A stretch of DNA of 64,000 nucleotides from DYQY01 sp964643725 (GCA_964643725.1 CAZXTL010000002.1:62001-126000), one strand, 5' to 3'. Positions 43,843 through 53,213 are shown, numbered from the stretch's first letter. Notes: a model not told the origin generated them from the letters alone. Numbers and translations: made by a program.

Positions 43843-46500
43843 ATGTTAAGATCGATGTTTTCTGGTCTCGCAGGTTTAAGCAACAATCAAACAGGTTTAG
43901 ACGTAGTTGGTAACAACATAGCTAACGTCAACACAATAGGTTACAAAGGATCCAAGATTGAATTTACAGAACTTTTAAACCAAACCATTAGAGGCGCGTC
44001 TTCGCCACAAACTGACGGCAGAGGTGGTACGAACCCAATCCAAGTAGGTCTTGGTGTAGGAACATCTGCTATATCTGTATCACACCAACAAGGTAACTTG
44101 CTCTCAACCGGCCTAATGAGCGATTTAGCTCTTCAAGGTAACGGGTTTTTCATCCTCGGTGACGGAAGCCAAACCTTCTTTTCCAGAGCTGGTTCTTTTA
44201 ACTTTGATGCTAATGGTTACTTGGTCCATTCTAGTGGAATGAAAGCATATGGATGGATGGCCGACGCATCAGGGGCAATAGATGCCCTAAGAACTATTGA
44301 ACCACTATCCATCCCTGTAGGACAAACAGTTAAAGCCAACGAAACTAAAAACATAACTTACGCTTATAACCTTGACGCAAGAGCCTATACTGAAGGAACT
44401 GCTATTCTTGCCAGTGGTAACTCTGCCAATATAGATACTGTCACGGGAATCTTTGCAAGGACTGATACTATAGACAATGTTATAGGCACTCACACTATAG
44501 ATGTGTTTGCTGAAACACATAATGGGGAAAATATAAACCTAAATGGCACTAACAAATTATCTGATCTTGGGATAACAAATATAAATAGTTTTCGCATAGT
44601 CGTCGATGGGAAAGAAAGTACTGTAAGTCTTATAACTAGCAGTCCAACAGTTAATGAACTTATCTCTGCTATAAACGCACAAGTCACAGGAGTGACAGCT
44701 CTCTTATACGGTGGGCAAATCCAACTTACTCGAGATGTAGCTGGATTAGGTGCAACCACCTACGTTTACGATGCCAACCAGATTGACACTGATAGTCTTC
44801 AAAAGCTTACCTCAGTTTCATCTCATGGCGGCGCTGGAACAGCTGTTACCGAGACTGAATCAATCGACATCATGGCCTATTTAAAAGCCACTATCCCAGG
44901 CCACGCTGCATCTGTCGTGGGTGGCCACCAAAAACATGGATACGTTGACGCGTTTGGTACAGTAGTAGCTGATGCAACAGAAATTGCAGCCTTAGATCTC
45001 TCTGCAATTACCACCGGAGGAGTAACTGTTGATTTTAGTGATTTAGCATCATCGGCAAAAACACTTCTTACTGAAGCACGAAATAATCACGTTACCTCCA
45101 CTAATGGTATTGCCGGAATATGTTTCGGTGAAGGACTTGAATGGTTACCTGCTTCTAAAACAATAGGAAATAAATCTGGATTACAGCTTACCGATACTCT
45201 TAGTGGTATTGTTGACACAAAGGATATTGTAGTTACTGCTAATGGAACAGATCCAGTGACTTTTGATGTTAGTGCAGCAATAGTAACACCTATACATGCC
45301 GCTACAGCCGCTGATGTTGCAGCAGCACTTGCAGAAACACCATCAAGAGTAATTGCGCTTGGATCAGCAGTACCAGCAGTATACCTGAGTGCATCATCAA
45401 AAATCTCTGACTTAATAACTTGCTTTAATTCCTGGTCAAAGGCAACAATAGGGGCTAACTTAGATAAATTCTATATGGGACTCACTAAAGCAGGTAATTT
45501 ATTTGTTACTTATGAAAATGGAGCTTCAAAAAACCCCATAACAGTTGAAGACAGTGATCCTTTAACCACTACTGGCATCATTGACACTTTCTTTGCTGCA
45601 GATGGCAATTGGGATGATGAAGCTGATTCAGCTGTCACTTTCAACAAAACATCAACAGTGGCCCATATTGATCATACCTTTGTCCAAGCAGTTACAGGCA
45701 CAGTGTTGTCGCTCCCACTATCATTTACTTCAAGCGATGCTTTTATTAGTGGAATTGGTGGTGTAACCATAAGTCCAACTGCTGCAGGGTTTCAAACTGG
45801 AAGAGTAGTCGTGCAAACTGTGGCTCCTACAACTCATCAAGCTTCCTCAACTGTTTATGATTCTCTAGGTAAAGAACACAACGTTACCCTTAATCTTACT
45901 AGAACCGGTCCCAACCAATGGGCATGGACAGCTACAGGTATTGGAGAGGCTATCTCTGGAGGAGGAAGCTTTGTGTTTGACAACCAAGGTGTATTCACAA
46001 ATGTAGATGCACTCCAAAAAATTACTATAGGAGCACAAGGGTCAGGAGCAAACGAACTAAGTATAACACCTGACTTTAGTGGTGTTAGCCAATATGCTGA
46101 TACCTCTACCATGGTTCACTCAAGTCAAGATGGCTATCCTAACGGATCTTTATCTACCTACAGTATCAGTTCTGACGGTACCATCATCGGCATCTACTCC
46201 AATGGCCTTAACCAAAACATCGGTCAACTTGGAGTAGCAACCTTCAACAACCCAACCGGTCTATTAAAAGGCTCTGACGGTATGTTCATTAGCTCTAACA
46301 ACTCTGGAGATGCTCAGGTTGGTGTTGCCAGCACAAATGGCAGAGGATCTATTTCAGCTGGTACTTTGGAGATGTCCAATGTTGATATTGCGAAAGAATT
46401 TGCCAACATGATTATTTATCAAAGAGGGTTCCAAGCTAACTCAAAGATCATTACAACTGGTGATGAAATTCTACAAACACTAGTTAACATGAAGAGATAA
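43843..46500 (+). CDS. flgE: FlgE, flagellar hook protein, enlarged
   Basis: The hook subunit, 885 residues where 400-500 is usual. The N-terminus (MFSGLAGLSNNQTGLDVVGNNIANVNTIGYKGS) and C-terminus (MSNVDIAKEFANMIIYQRGFQANSKIITTGDEIL) form the D0/D1 core and are standard; here they are cited by position 1-37 and about 845-880. The extra 400 residues are in the surface domains (about 150-720), rich in Thr, Ala, Val and Asp. The hook surface would therefore be unusually thick or decorated. A GGGGG site lies 8 nt before the ATG. Confidence 0.93.
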   Translation: MLRSMFSGLAGLSNNQTGLDVVGNNIANVNTIGYKGSKIEFTELLNQTIRGASSPQTDGRGGTNPIQVGLGVGTSAISVSHQQGNLLSTGLMSDLALQGNGFFILGDGSQTFFSRAGSFNFDANGYLVHSSGMKAYGWMADASGAIDALRTIEPLSIPVGQTVKANETKNITYAYNLDARAYTEGTAILASGNSANIDTVTGIFARTDTIDNVIGTHTIDVFAETHNGENINLNGTNKLSDLGITNINSFRIVVDGKESTVSLITSSPTVNELISAINAQVTGVTALLYGGQIQLTRDVAGLGATTYVYDANQIDTDSLQKLTSVSSHGGAGTAVTETESIDIMAYLKATIPGHAASVVGGHQKHGYVDAFGTVVADATEIAALDLSAITTGGVTVDFSDLASSAKTLLTEARNNHVTSTNGIAGICFGEGLEWLPASKTIGNKSGLQLTDTLSGIVDTKDIVVTANGTDPVTFDVSAAIVTPIHAATAADVAAALAETPSRVIALGSAVPAVYLSASSKISDLITCFNSWSKATIGANLDKFYMGLTKAGNLFVTYENGASKNPITVEDSDPLTTTGIIDTFFAADGNWDDEADSAVTFNKTSTVAHIDHTFVQAVTGTVLSLPLSFTSSDAFISGIGGVTISPTAAGFQTGRVVVQTVAPTTHQASSTVYDSLGKEHNVTLNLTRTGPNQWAWTATGIGEAISGGGSFVFDNQGVFTNVDALQKITIGAQGSGANELSITPDFSGVSQYADTSTMVHSSQDGYPNGSLSTYSISSDGTIIGIYSNGLNQNIGQLGVATFNNPTGLLKGSDGMFISSNNSGDAQVGVASTNGRGSISAGTLEMSNVDIAKEFANMIIYQRGFQANSKIITTGDEILQTLVNMKR

Positions 46501-46515
46501 TGAGTAAAGCTAGAC

Positions 46516-47292
46516 ATGGATAAAGCGACAATATTAGGATTCATATTGGGATGGTTCTTCCTGCTTAGCGGGATGGGATTTGGTTCTTTAATGATGTTTG
46601 TCAATATTCCCTCCGTTCTATTAACGTTCGGAGGGTGTTTTGGCTCTCTATTTATAGGTTATACCATGGAACAGGTTACCAATAGTTTCAAAATAGCGAA
46701 AAAAGCTTTTACCACTGCTCCCGAAGACCCAATAGCAATTCTCAATCAAATCCTTTCTTTATCTGAAAAATCAAGAAGAGAAGGCATCTTAGCCTTAGAC
46801 AAAGAACTAAAGAATGTAAATATACCTTTTTTAGTTAAAGGTCTGCAATTAGTTGTCGACGGTAGCGATGCTGATACAGTCAAGGAAGTTCTTGAAATAG
46901 AAAAAGATGCTATTGAGGAGCGACATAAAGTTGGAAGTGCTCTCTTTGAAGCTATAGGAGCTTATGCCCCTGCTTGGGGAATGATTGGGACTATCGTTGG
47001 GCTTATACAGATGTTATCTAGCCTTAGCGACCCATCAAGTCTTGGCCCAGCTATGGCTGTTGCCCTAATTACCACCTTATACGGTGCAGTAGCTGCTTTC
47101 TTTGTTGCTATTCCAATCGCCAATAAACTTAGAATAAGATCTGCAGAAGAAATGTTTACCAAAGAAATCATCCTTGCTGGTATTATTGCTATCCAATCAG
47201 GAGATAATCCAAGAACAATCAAAGAGAAACTTTCTGGATATTTCCCTCCCCTACTAAGAGAAAAGCTAGAAAAAAATGTCAAAAAAACCTGA
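46516..47292 (+). CDS. motA: MotA, flagellar stator subunit
   Basis: A 258-residue membrane protein with four helices. The cytoplasmic loop and the AWGMIGTIVGLIQML and GPAMAVALITTLYGAVAAFF segments are typical of MotA/PomA. With MotB it forms the ion channel that drives rotor rotation. It begins 15 bp after flgE and overlaps motB by 17 bp. Whether it uses protons or sodium cannot be decided here; the Rnf complex could supply a sodium gradient. Confidence 0.95.
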   Translation: MDKATILGFILGWFFLLSGMGFGSLMMFVNIPSVLLTFGGCFGSLFIGYTMEQVTNSFKIAKKAFTTAPEDPIAILNQILSLSEKSRREGILALDKELKNVNIPFLVKGLQLVVDGSDADTVKEVLEIEKDAIEERHKVGSALFEAIGAYAPAWGMIGTIVGLIQMLSSLSDPSSLGPAMAVALITTLYGAVAAFFVAIPIANKLRIRSAEEMFTKEIILAGIIAIQSGDNPRTIKEKLSGYFPPLLREKLEKNVKKT

Positions 47293-48031
47293 GGAACCAA
47301 AAGCAGGGTCACCGGCATGGATGGCAACCTTCAGCGACTTGATGACCCAAATATTAGTATTTTTCGTTTTTCTTTTCTCAATGTCATCTGTTGATATTGT
47401 CAAACTTAGAACTGCCTTAATATCCTTTAGTGCAGCATTTGGTGGGTACTCCACATTAAGAAACTCTGCGATGTTTGAACACCAGCTAATGGTACCCTAT
47501 CCTGAAACTGCCCCAGACAAAATACCAGGCTCATCAGGTGACGATATAAGCGACGCAAGTATGGCAGATAAAATAAACGACATCATGTTTATTGTAAAAT
47601 CTAACAGTTTTGATGACGACGAAATACAAGGGAAATACAATGATATGGGTAACCTAGAAATAACTATTAAAGACCAACTGCTTTTTCAATCAGGAAGCGC
47701 AAAATTGAAAAATGAAGCAACTCCTATTTTAGAAAAAATTGGTGCTTCGCTTGCTGACATTAACAATAATATAATTGTTGAAGGACATACTGATGACATC
47801 CCTCCAAACATACAATCAGGATACAGATCCAACTGGGAACTTTCTTCGGCCAGAGCACTGAGTGTAGCTCAAATCTTCATAGGAAAATCCAATATCAACG
47901 CTAATAGAATATCTATAGCAGGATATGGAGAACACAAACCGCTAGTTCAAAATATTTCAGAAAAAAACAGAGCAATTAATAGGAGAGTTTCAGTAATTAT
48001 TGTCAAAAATAAACCGGATGAGTTATATTAG
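47276..48031 (+). CDS. motB: MotB, flagellar stator subunit
   Basis: A 251-residue stator protein: a short cytoplasmic tail, one membrane helix with the ion-carrying Asp21 (ATFSDLMTQILVFFVFL), a plug region, and a C-terminal OmpA-like peptidoglycan-binding domain (IIVEGHTDDIPPN, NWELSSARALSV, NRRVSVII). It anchors the stator to the wall. The start overlaps motA by 17 bp and fliL begins 4 bp after the stop. Confidence 0.95.
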   Translation: MSKKPEEPKAGSPAWMATFSDLMTQILVFFVFLFSMSSVDIVKLRTALISFSAAFGGYSTLRNSAMFEHQLMVPYPETAPDKIPGSSGDDISDASMADKINDIMFIVKSNSFDDDEIQGKYNDMGNLEITIKDQLLFQSGSAKLKNEATPILEKIGASLADINNNIIVEGHTDDIPPNIQSGYRSNWELSSARALSVAQIFIGKSNINANRISIAGYGEHKPLVQNISEKNRAINRRVSVIIVKNKPDELY

Positions 48032-48035
48032 CTAC

Positions 48036-48536
48036 ATGGCTGATAAGGAAACCCCTAAAGAAGACTCAAACACCAAAGAAGAAGACAACAACGAAGAACC
48101 AAAAAAACCTTCTAAGAAATTAATTATTATTATAATCATAGCCTCAATAGTCCTCGTACTATTAATTGCCACAGTAATTACAGCAACTTTCCTTACAAAA
48201 AAATCAGAAAAAGTAGATGTTCAAACAGAGGAAATGCTTTATCTGGTACCTATGCGAGAATTCTTAGTTAATCTGTTAGACTATGGAGGAAGAAGATTTC
48301 TTAAAGCAACTATAAATTTAGAAGTCAGTAATGGAACGGTAGTTACAGAAATAACAGCCAAAGAAACAATCCTAAGAAATTACATTATAAATATCCTTTC
48401 CAGTAAAACTTTCAATGATGTTAAGGATGTGGAAGGCAAAAACGATTTAAGAAAATCTATCATAACTAAATGTAATTTAATTTTAAAAACTGGTAAAGTA
48501 TTGAATGTCTATTTTAACGAGTTTATTATACAATAA
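48036..48536 (+). CDS. fliL: FliL, flagellar stator-associated protein
   Basis: A 166-residue single-span protein: acidic/basic N-terminus, membrane helix (about 29-53), and a periplasmic SPFH-like FliL domain (LVPMREFLVNLLDYGGRRFLK). It supports stator function. The ATG at 48036 was chosen since motB stops at 48031; earlier in-frame starts at 48000 and 48018 would overlap motB. Confidence 0.88.
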   Translation: MADKETPKEDSNTKEEDNNEEPKKPSKKLIIIIIIASIVLVLLIATVITATFLTKKSEKVDVQTEEMLYLVPMREFLVNLLDYGGRRFLKATINLEVSNGTVVTEITAKETILRNYIINILSSKTFNDVKDVEGKNDLRKSIITKCNLILKTGKVLNVYFNEFIIQ

Positions 48537-48562
48537 TATAAATCTCAAATAAGGATGATGTC

Positions 48563-48973
48563 ATGGTAGAAAAAAATTCAAATTCAAACGACCCAAATAA
48601 AACTCCAGATATAGACACACCAGCAGATACGGTATTGCCTCCAGACATTGATGATTCCAAAAAATCATCTGAACCACAACTTAAAAACCTATCTACTGAT
48701 AATACAAAGAATATCGTTAATGACATCGGAATGATTACAGAAATACCCTTGGAGCTAACAGTTGAGTTAGGAAGAACTAAAAAATCAATTAAAGATATAT
48801 TGAATTTTGGCATTGGAACTGTTGTAGAACTAGAAAAAATCGCAGGAGAACATGTTGATTTATTAGCCAACGGTAAATTATTAGCTAGAGGTGAAGTGGT
48901 TGTTGTGGACGATAATTTCGCTATAAAAATAACTGAAATAGCAAATAACAAAACAAATTCAAAAAATGACTAA
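48563..48973 (+). CDS. fliN: FliN, flagellar C-ring/switch protein
   Basis: A 136-residue protein: acidic N-terminal tail, then the SpoA/FliN domain from about 57 (IPLELTVELGRTK, GTVVELEKIAGEHVDLLANGKLLARGEVVV). It forms the base of the switch complex. The CheC-like domain of FliY is absent. FliM, which FliN needs in known motors, is normally encoded between fliL and fliN but is not there: only 26 bp separate the two genes. Confidence 0.93.
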   Translation: MVEKNSNSNDPNKTPDIDTPADTVLPPDIDDSKKSSEPQLKNLSTDNTKNIVNDIGMITEIPLELTVELGRTKKSIKDILNFGIGTVVELEKIAGEHVDLLANGKLLARGEVVVVDDNFAIKITEIANNKTNSKND

Positions 48974-49415
48974 TGATATTCTGGACTGGTATCCTACTTT
49001 TAATACTTTAATTTCTTCTGACTTAAATGATGTAGGAATTAAAACAGGATCAATAAATGTATTAAATTTTATTTTCTCCTTATTGTTTGTATTGCTCCTT
49101 ATTTATGGGATATACCTACTGCTTAACTTCTTAAATAAAAATAAATCAAAAACTCATGAACATTTACTTAAGAAAATAACTATCTCTCAAAACCTAACAA
49201 TTGACTTTATTAAAATAAATAAAAAACTGTATATCTTAGCAAATAATCAAAATTCTCTAGAACTTCTTGATGTAATTAAACAAGAGCACGAAATATTAGA
49301 GATACTAGCAGAAGATTCTGAGAACCTTGACAAAAAACCACTCAACGAAAAGTTTGAAAGTGCATTAAGAACAATTTTAAGAAAAACTGATGAAATAGAG
49401 AACCTCAAAAAATGA
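48966..49415 (+). CDS. fliO: FliO, flagellar export assembly factor
   Basis: A 149-residue protein with one membrane helix (about 30-52) followed by a cytoplasmic FliO-type domain, placed directly before fliP and overlapping both fliN (8 bp) and fliP (4 bp). FliO helps assemble the FliP ring. FliO is poorly conserved, so the call rests on topology and order. Confidence 0.8.
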   Translation: MTNDILDWYPTFNTLISSDLNDVGIKTGSINVLNFIFSLLFVLLLIYGIYLLLNFLNKNKSKTHEHLLKKITISQNLTIDFIKINKKLYILANNQNSLELLDVIKQEHEILEILAEDSENLDKKPLNEKFESALRTILRKTDEIENLKK

Positions 49416-50089
49416 TATCTATCCCAAAAATAACACTTGCAGTAACCCAATCAGCTGACCCAAGCACTCTTAATTCTGCATTGCAAATGCTAATACTACT
49501 TACAGTTTTATCCTTGGCGCCATCTATTATTATTTTATTTACTTCTTTTACTAGAATAATTATTGTCCTAGGTTTTGTCAGAAATGCATTAAGCACGCAA
49601 CAAACACCACCGACCCAAGTACTAGTTGGGATAGCTCTATTCCTGACCTTTCTAATCATGACCCCTGTTGCAGAAAAGGCTTACAATGAAGGCATTAAGC
49701 CTTATACGGAGGGTAAAATTTCTCAAGAGTTGGCCATTAAGCGAGGCATGGACCCAGTCAGAGAATTTATGTTCAAACAAACAAGAAAAAAAGACCTATT
49801 ACTATTTGTTCGTTATGCGAAGCTAAGACCACAAAATAAAGATGATATTCCTACTCATATATTGGCAGCATCGTTTGTTATCTCAGAACTGAAAACTGCT
49901 TTCCAAATGGGATTTGTACTCTTTATCCCCTTCCTTATAATCGATATTGTTATCGCCGCAATCTTAATGTCCATGGGGATGATGATGTTACCACCGGTCA
50001 TGATATCGCTACCTTTTAAGATATTGTTATTCCTCCTAGTTGATGGGTGGAACTTAATCGTTCGCTCCCTTTTAATGAGCTTTGGATAA
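49412..50089 (+). CDS. fliP: FliP, flagellar export gate
   Basis: A 225-residue membrane protein with the FliP signatures TSFTRIIIVLGFVRNALSTQQTPP (about 46-69, quoted in part) and IPFLIIDIVIAAILMSMGMMM. With FliQ and FliR it builds the export channel in the basal body. The N-terminal segment may act as a cleavable signal, as in other FliP proteins. It overlaps fliO by 4 bp. Confidence 0.97.
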   Translation: MISIPKITLAVTQSADPSTLNSALQMLILLTVLSLAPSIIILFTSFTRIIIVLGFVRNALSTQQTPPTQVLVGIALFLTFLIMTPVAEKAYNEGIKPYTEGKISQELAIKRGMDPVREFMFKQTRKKDLLLFVRYAKLRPQNKDDIPTHILAASFVISELKTAFQMGFVLFIPFLIIDIVIAAILMSMGMMMLPPVMISLPFKILLFLLVDGWNLIVRSLLMSFG

Positions 50090-50091
50090 TC

Positions 50092-50361
50092 ATGGGCGAA
50101 ACTTTTATTATAAACTTAGGCAGACAAGCTATATGGATAATAATCGTGACCTCCGGACCAATCCTCATAGCTACTTTAGTTTTAGGGATAATAATATCTA
50201 TTATCCAAGCAGTAACTCAAATCCAAGACATGACACTAACCTTTGTGCCAAAATTCTTTGCTGTCCTAATACTCTTAGTAATTATTGGTGGCTCCCTTTT
50301 AAATATCTTACATGATTTCACTGTTTATGTATTTTCTTCCATTGCATTTTTTGCGCGATGA
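50092..50361 (+). CDS. fliQ: FliQ, flagellar export gate
   Basis: An 89-residue two-helix protein, exactly the usual FliQ length when started at ATG 50092 (MGETFIINLGRQAIW), two bases after the fliP stop. The family run IQAVTQIQDMTLTFVPK is present. A longer in-frame start at 50047 would lie inside fliP and is rejected. Confidence 0.96.
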   Translation: MGETFIINLGRQAIWIIIVTSGPILIATLVLGIIISIIQAVTQIQDMTLTFVPKFFAVLILLVIIGGSLLNILHDFTVYVFSSIAFFAR

Positions 50362-50367
50362 TAAAAT

Positions 50368-51144
50368 ATGGAACAACTGATTGAACAATCAAAACTTTAT
50401 CTTTTCCTCCTTATTTTTGTAAGAGTAACTGGCATATTTGTAACTGCACCTATCTTTGCCACAAGAATTATCCCAGTTCACTTAAAAGTATTAATCTCAC
50501 TATCTCTGACCTATATCGTCTTTCAATTAAATGGCCAATCATCTCTAGCATATAAAGACATTCACGTCTTAATTTTTGGCATACTAATATTATCAGAAGC
50601 TATCGTAGGCACGCTTATAGGCTTTATCGCTAGCTTAGCCTTTAATATGATTCAGTTTGGTGGCAGATTAATAGATATTTTAATGGGGATGCATATTGCT
50701 AGCATTATGGACCCACTTACCAGAGAGCAACAATCACTTGTCGGACAACTGCAATATATTATTGTTATCCTCCTGTTTTTGACATTTAATGGTCATCATT
50801 TAATAATCCTTGGGTTGCTTCAAAGCTTTGATATCTTACCAATTGGCACTCTGACTTTCACAACAGCTTTCAGTGAAACATTCATGAAGATAATTACTCA
50901 AACATTTATACTTGGTATGCAGTTCGCTGCTCCAGTAATGGCTGTCTTATTTTTAATAGACTTCTGTCTTGGTGTAATTGCCAAAAGCGTACCTCAAATG
51001 AACGTTTTCCTTACAGGTATGCCATTAAAAGCAATCGCAGGATTTTTGATGATCTTCTTACTTTTTATTTTTTATGGAAGCTACTTTTCAAGCATCCCGG
51101 AATTAATGTATGAACATATTATCACCATCCTTAGAGTGCTCTGA
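50368..51144 (+). CDS. fliR: FliR, flagellar export gate
   Basis: A 258-residue protein with about six helices: RVTGIFVTAPIFATRIIP near the N-terminus, then GFIASLAFNMIQFGGRLIDI and the C-terminal FLTGMPLKAIAGF typical of FliR. It completes the FliPQR channel. The last base of its stop is the first base of the flhB start. Confidence 0.95.
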   Translation: MEQLIEQSKLYLFLLIFVRVTGIFVTAPIFATRIIPVHLKVLISLSLTYIVFQLNGQSSLAYKDIHVLIFGILILSEAIVGTLIGFIASLAFNMIQFGGRLIDILMGMHIASIMDPLTREQQSLVGQLQYIIVILLFLTFNGHHLIILGLLQSFDILPIGTLTFTTAFSETFMKIITQTFILGMQFAAPVMAVLFLIDFCLGVIAKSVPQMNVFLTGMPLKAIAGFLMIFLLFIFYGSYFSSIPELMYEHIITILRVL

Positions 51145-52208
51145 TGGCTGATCCCTCCAAAACAGAAAAAGCCACGCCCCGACGGCAACAAGAAGCAAGA
51201 ACTAAAGGCAATGTTGCTAAAAGCCCGGAAGTTAGTACCGCTGTAACATTAGTAGTTGCTGTAATTCTATTAAAAATTGGAGGGAAACCTCTATATGACT
51301 ACTTTTTCTACATGACAAAAAATTATTATACTCACTTACATGAAATAGAAATAAACATGGATACTATTGGCTCGATTTCAATGGAAATGCTTTTCCATAT
51401 CTTAATAATAATCGTTCCAGTAATGCTTGTCTTTGCTGCTGCTGCAATTATCAGTAATTTGATGCAGTTTGGCTTCCTGATAACTTTTGAACCGATTAAA
51501 CCAAACCTAAACAAACTTAGTATCATAAAAGGATTCAAAAACCTTTTCTCAAAAAATGCACTAGCTACCTTATTCAAATCCGTCGCCAAAATTATGTTTG
51601 TTGGCTGGCTTGCCTATGACACTATCAAAGATAATCTGCCACTAATAGTTAACTTCTTTTTCCAAGGAACCGAAGCAAATCTAATGACTTTATCTGGTAT
51701 TGCAATGAAAATACTAATAAAGATAACGTTGGCTTTTGTTGTAATAGCCATTATTGATTATGCCTTCCAAAAATATAACAGAAATCAGCAATTGAAAATG
51801 AGCAAACAAGAAATAAAAGACGAGTACAAAAAAACTGAGGGAGACCCTATAGTCAAAGGTGCAATCCGAAGGAAACAAATGGAAATGGCCAGAAGACGTA
51901 TGATGTCTGAAATACCTAAGGCAGATGTCGTTATCACTAACCCCGTACACGTTGCAATAGCTATCAGTTACAATGCTAAAGAAATGCGTGCTCCAAAAGT
52001 AGTAGCAAAAGGCATGAATCTAATAGCTGAACGTATTAAAGAAATAGCAAAAGAAAACAATATACCAATCGTCGAGAATCCACCTGTTGCTAGAGCTCTG
52101 TTTAAAGCTTGTGAGGTAAATAAAGAAATACCTGCGGAGCTTTACTCAACAGTAGCAGAAATACTTACTTATATTTATAAGATGAATGGGAAAACGTTTG
52201 GTATTTAA
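51144..52208 (+). CDS. flhB: FlhB, export switch protein with an altered cleavage motif
   Basis: A 354-residue protein with the four-helix membrane part, the basic linker and the cytoplasmic switch domain (PKADVVITNPVHVAIAI). The self-cleavage motif that is NPTH in nearly all FlhB/YscU proteins reads NPVH (Asn266, Pro267, Val268, His269). Asn and Pro, the scissile pair, remain. It ends the visible flagellar block. flhA, which usually follows, is not there; a repeat copy begins at the stop codon. Confidence 0.95.
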   Translation: MADPSKTEKATPRRQQEARTKGNVAKSPEVSTAVTLVVAVILLKIGGKPLYDYFFYMTKNYYTHLHEIEINMDTIGSISMEMLFHILIIIVPVMLVFAAAAIISNLMQFGFLITFEPIKPNLNKLSIIKGFKNLFSKNALATLFKSVAKIMFVGWLAYDTIKDNLPLIVNFFFQGTEANLMTLSGIAMKILIKITLAFVVIAIIDYAFQKYNRNQQLKMSKQEIKDEYKKTEGDPIVKGAIRRKQMEMARRRMMSEIPKADVVITNPVHVAIAISYNAKEMRAPKVVAKGMNLIAERIKEIAKENNIPIVENPPVARALFKACEVNKEIPAELYSTVAEILTYIYKMNGKTFGI

Positions 52209-52345
52209 ACCTCTCCCCGCAGAAGACACTTTTATTTACTTAGAACCTAGGATGCTGCGACCCTCTCCATTTCATTAATGAAAAGGAGAGGGTAACGGCA
52301 CCTATCTATTTTTAAAAATACTTATAACTCCCGTGGGAGAGGTTG
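52208..52345. repeat. Dispersed nested-palindrome repeat, copy C
   Basis: It matches the core of copies A and B, from AACCTCTCCCCGCAGAAG to GTGGGAGAGGTT, with the inner hairpin CCCTCTCC/GGAGAGGG. It starts at the last base of the flhB stop codon and lacks the outer flanks of A and B. The spacer 52209-52635 contains this, the hairpins below and no gene. Confidence 0.85.
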
Positions 52346-52411
52346 TAACTTTAGCTGGTGAGGTAAAAGGAAACGCAAATTAACAATGTCATTCTCGCGA
52401 AACACTCAGTC

Positions 52412-52440
52412 ATTCCCGCGGAGGCGGGAATCCATTTTTT
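52412..52440 (+). terminator. REP-like hairpin, possible terminator
   Basis: Stem ATTCCCGC/GCGGGAAT with a four-base loop, then CCA and six T. It may end the flagellar transcript. The same motif style is common as a dispersed palindrome in many bacteria. Two further small hairpins lie at 52507-52523 (CCCCCTT/AAGGGGG) and 52527-52541 (CTCCACA/TGTGGAG). Confidence 0.5.
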
Positions 52441-52635
52441 ATCATTTATCTCAAATCAGCAAATTCTGAGAGAAACTAATACTTGTACATATATATTATT
52501 TAAATTCCCCCTTTATAAGGGGGATACTCCACATTGTGGAGAGGGGGATTCCAAATCCAAAACATTACAATAAAAACATGTTAAAATGCGATAAATTGTG
52601 GCATAATACAATAAAAGACAATAAGGGAGTTAACT

Positions 52636-52854
52636 ATGGCTCAATCGGTTAGTTTATCTGACGAATTAATAAAAAAAGCAAAAACATATTCAAAAATAGA
52701 ACATCGCTCTACTGCCGGTCAAATAGAATATTGGGCTACTATGGGAATGATAGCAAAAGATAACGCTGATGTGCCTATGAATATGATAGAAGAAATTCTT
52801 ATCAGTGAAGTTGAACTTCTGAATGATGATGTTTCGGAGTTTGTTTTTGAATAG
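52636..52854 (+). CDS. ParD-like antitoxin
   Basis: A 72-residue protein with a short N-terminal DNA-binding start (QSVSLSDELIKKAKTYSKIEHRS, quoted by position 3-25) and the TAGQIEYWATMG segment typical of ParD-like antitoxins. It is expected to repress its own promoter and neutralise the toxin encoded next. GGGAG precedes the ATG. It overlaps the toxin gene by 32 bp, so the two are translated together. Confidence 0.8.
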   Translation: MAQSVSLSDELIKKAKTYSKIEHRSTAGQIEYWATMGMIAKDNADVPMNMIEEILISEVELLNDDVSEFVFE

Positions 52855-53119
52855 AATTTTACAGTCAAACAGCTTCAAAAAAAAATATATAAAACTACAA
52901 CGCAATGTAAAAGATGCTCTTAATGATGCAATAAAAACAATTCAAAAAGAACCGACTATTGGTGAAGACAAAAAAGGAGATTTATTAGGTATCAAAATAT
53001 ATAAATTCAAATTCCAAACCCTGCTATTGCTATTAGCATACAGAATATTAAACAATGATACTATATATCTAGAAGCATTTGGACCACATGAAAACTTCTA
53101 TCGAGATTTAAAAAAATAA
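52823..53119 (+). CDS. RelE/ParE-superfamily toxin
   Basis: A small basic protein of up to 98 residues. The core NSFKKKYIKLQRNVKDALNDAI, then LLGIKIYKFKFQTLLLLLAYRI and a C-terminal FYRDLKK, follows the RelE/YafQ pattern of a ribosome-dependent mRNA nuclease or a gyrase poison. The start is uncertain: ATG 52823 or a later TTG. It follows the antitoxin in the usual order for a type II system. Confidence 0.75.
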   Translation: MMMFRSLFLNRILQSNSFKKKYIKLQRNVKDALNDAIKTIQKEPTIGEDKKGDLLGIKIYKFKFQTLLLLLAYRILNNDTIYLEAFGPHENFYRDLKK

Positions 53120-53213
53120 TTCCCCCTTATTAAATAAAATTATAAATTGCTTCTCTGCTAGAAAAAATAGGAATGATGTATAATCTAAATACAAAATAAT
53201 ATTGGAGGGCAAA

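Noticed and set aside
50047..50091. Longer FliQ start inside fliP
   Set aside because: The start at 50092 gives the standard 89 residues and the conserved N-terminus.
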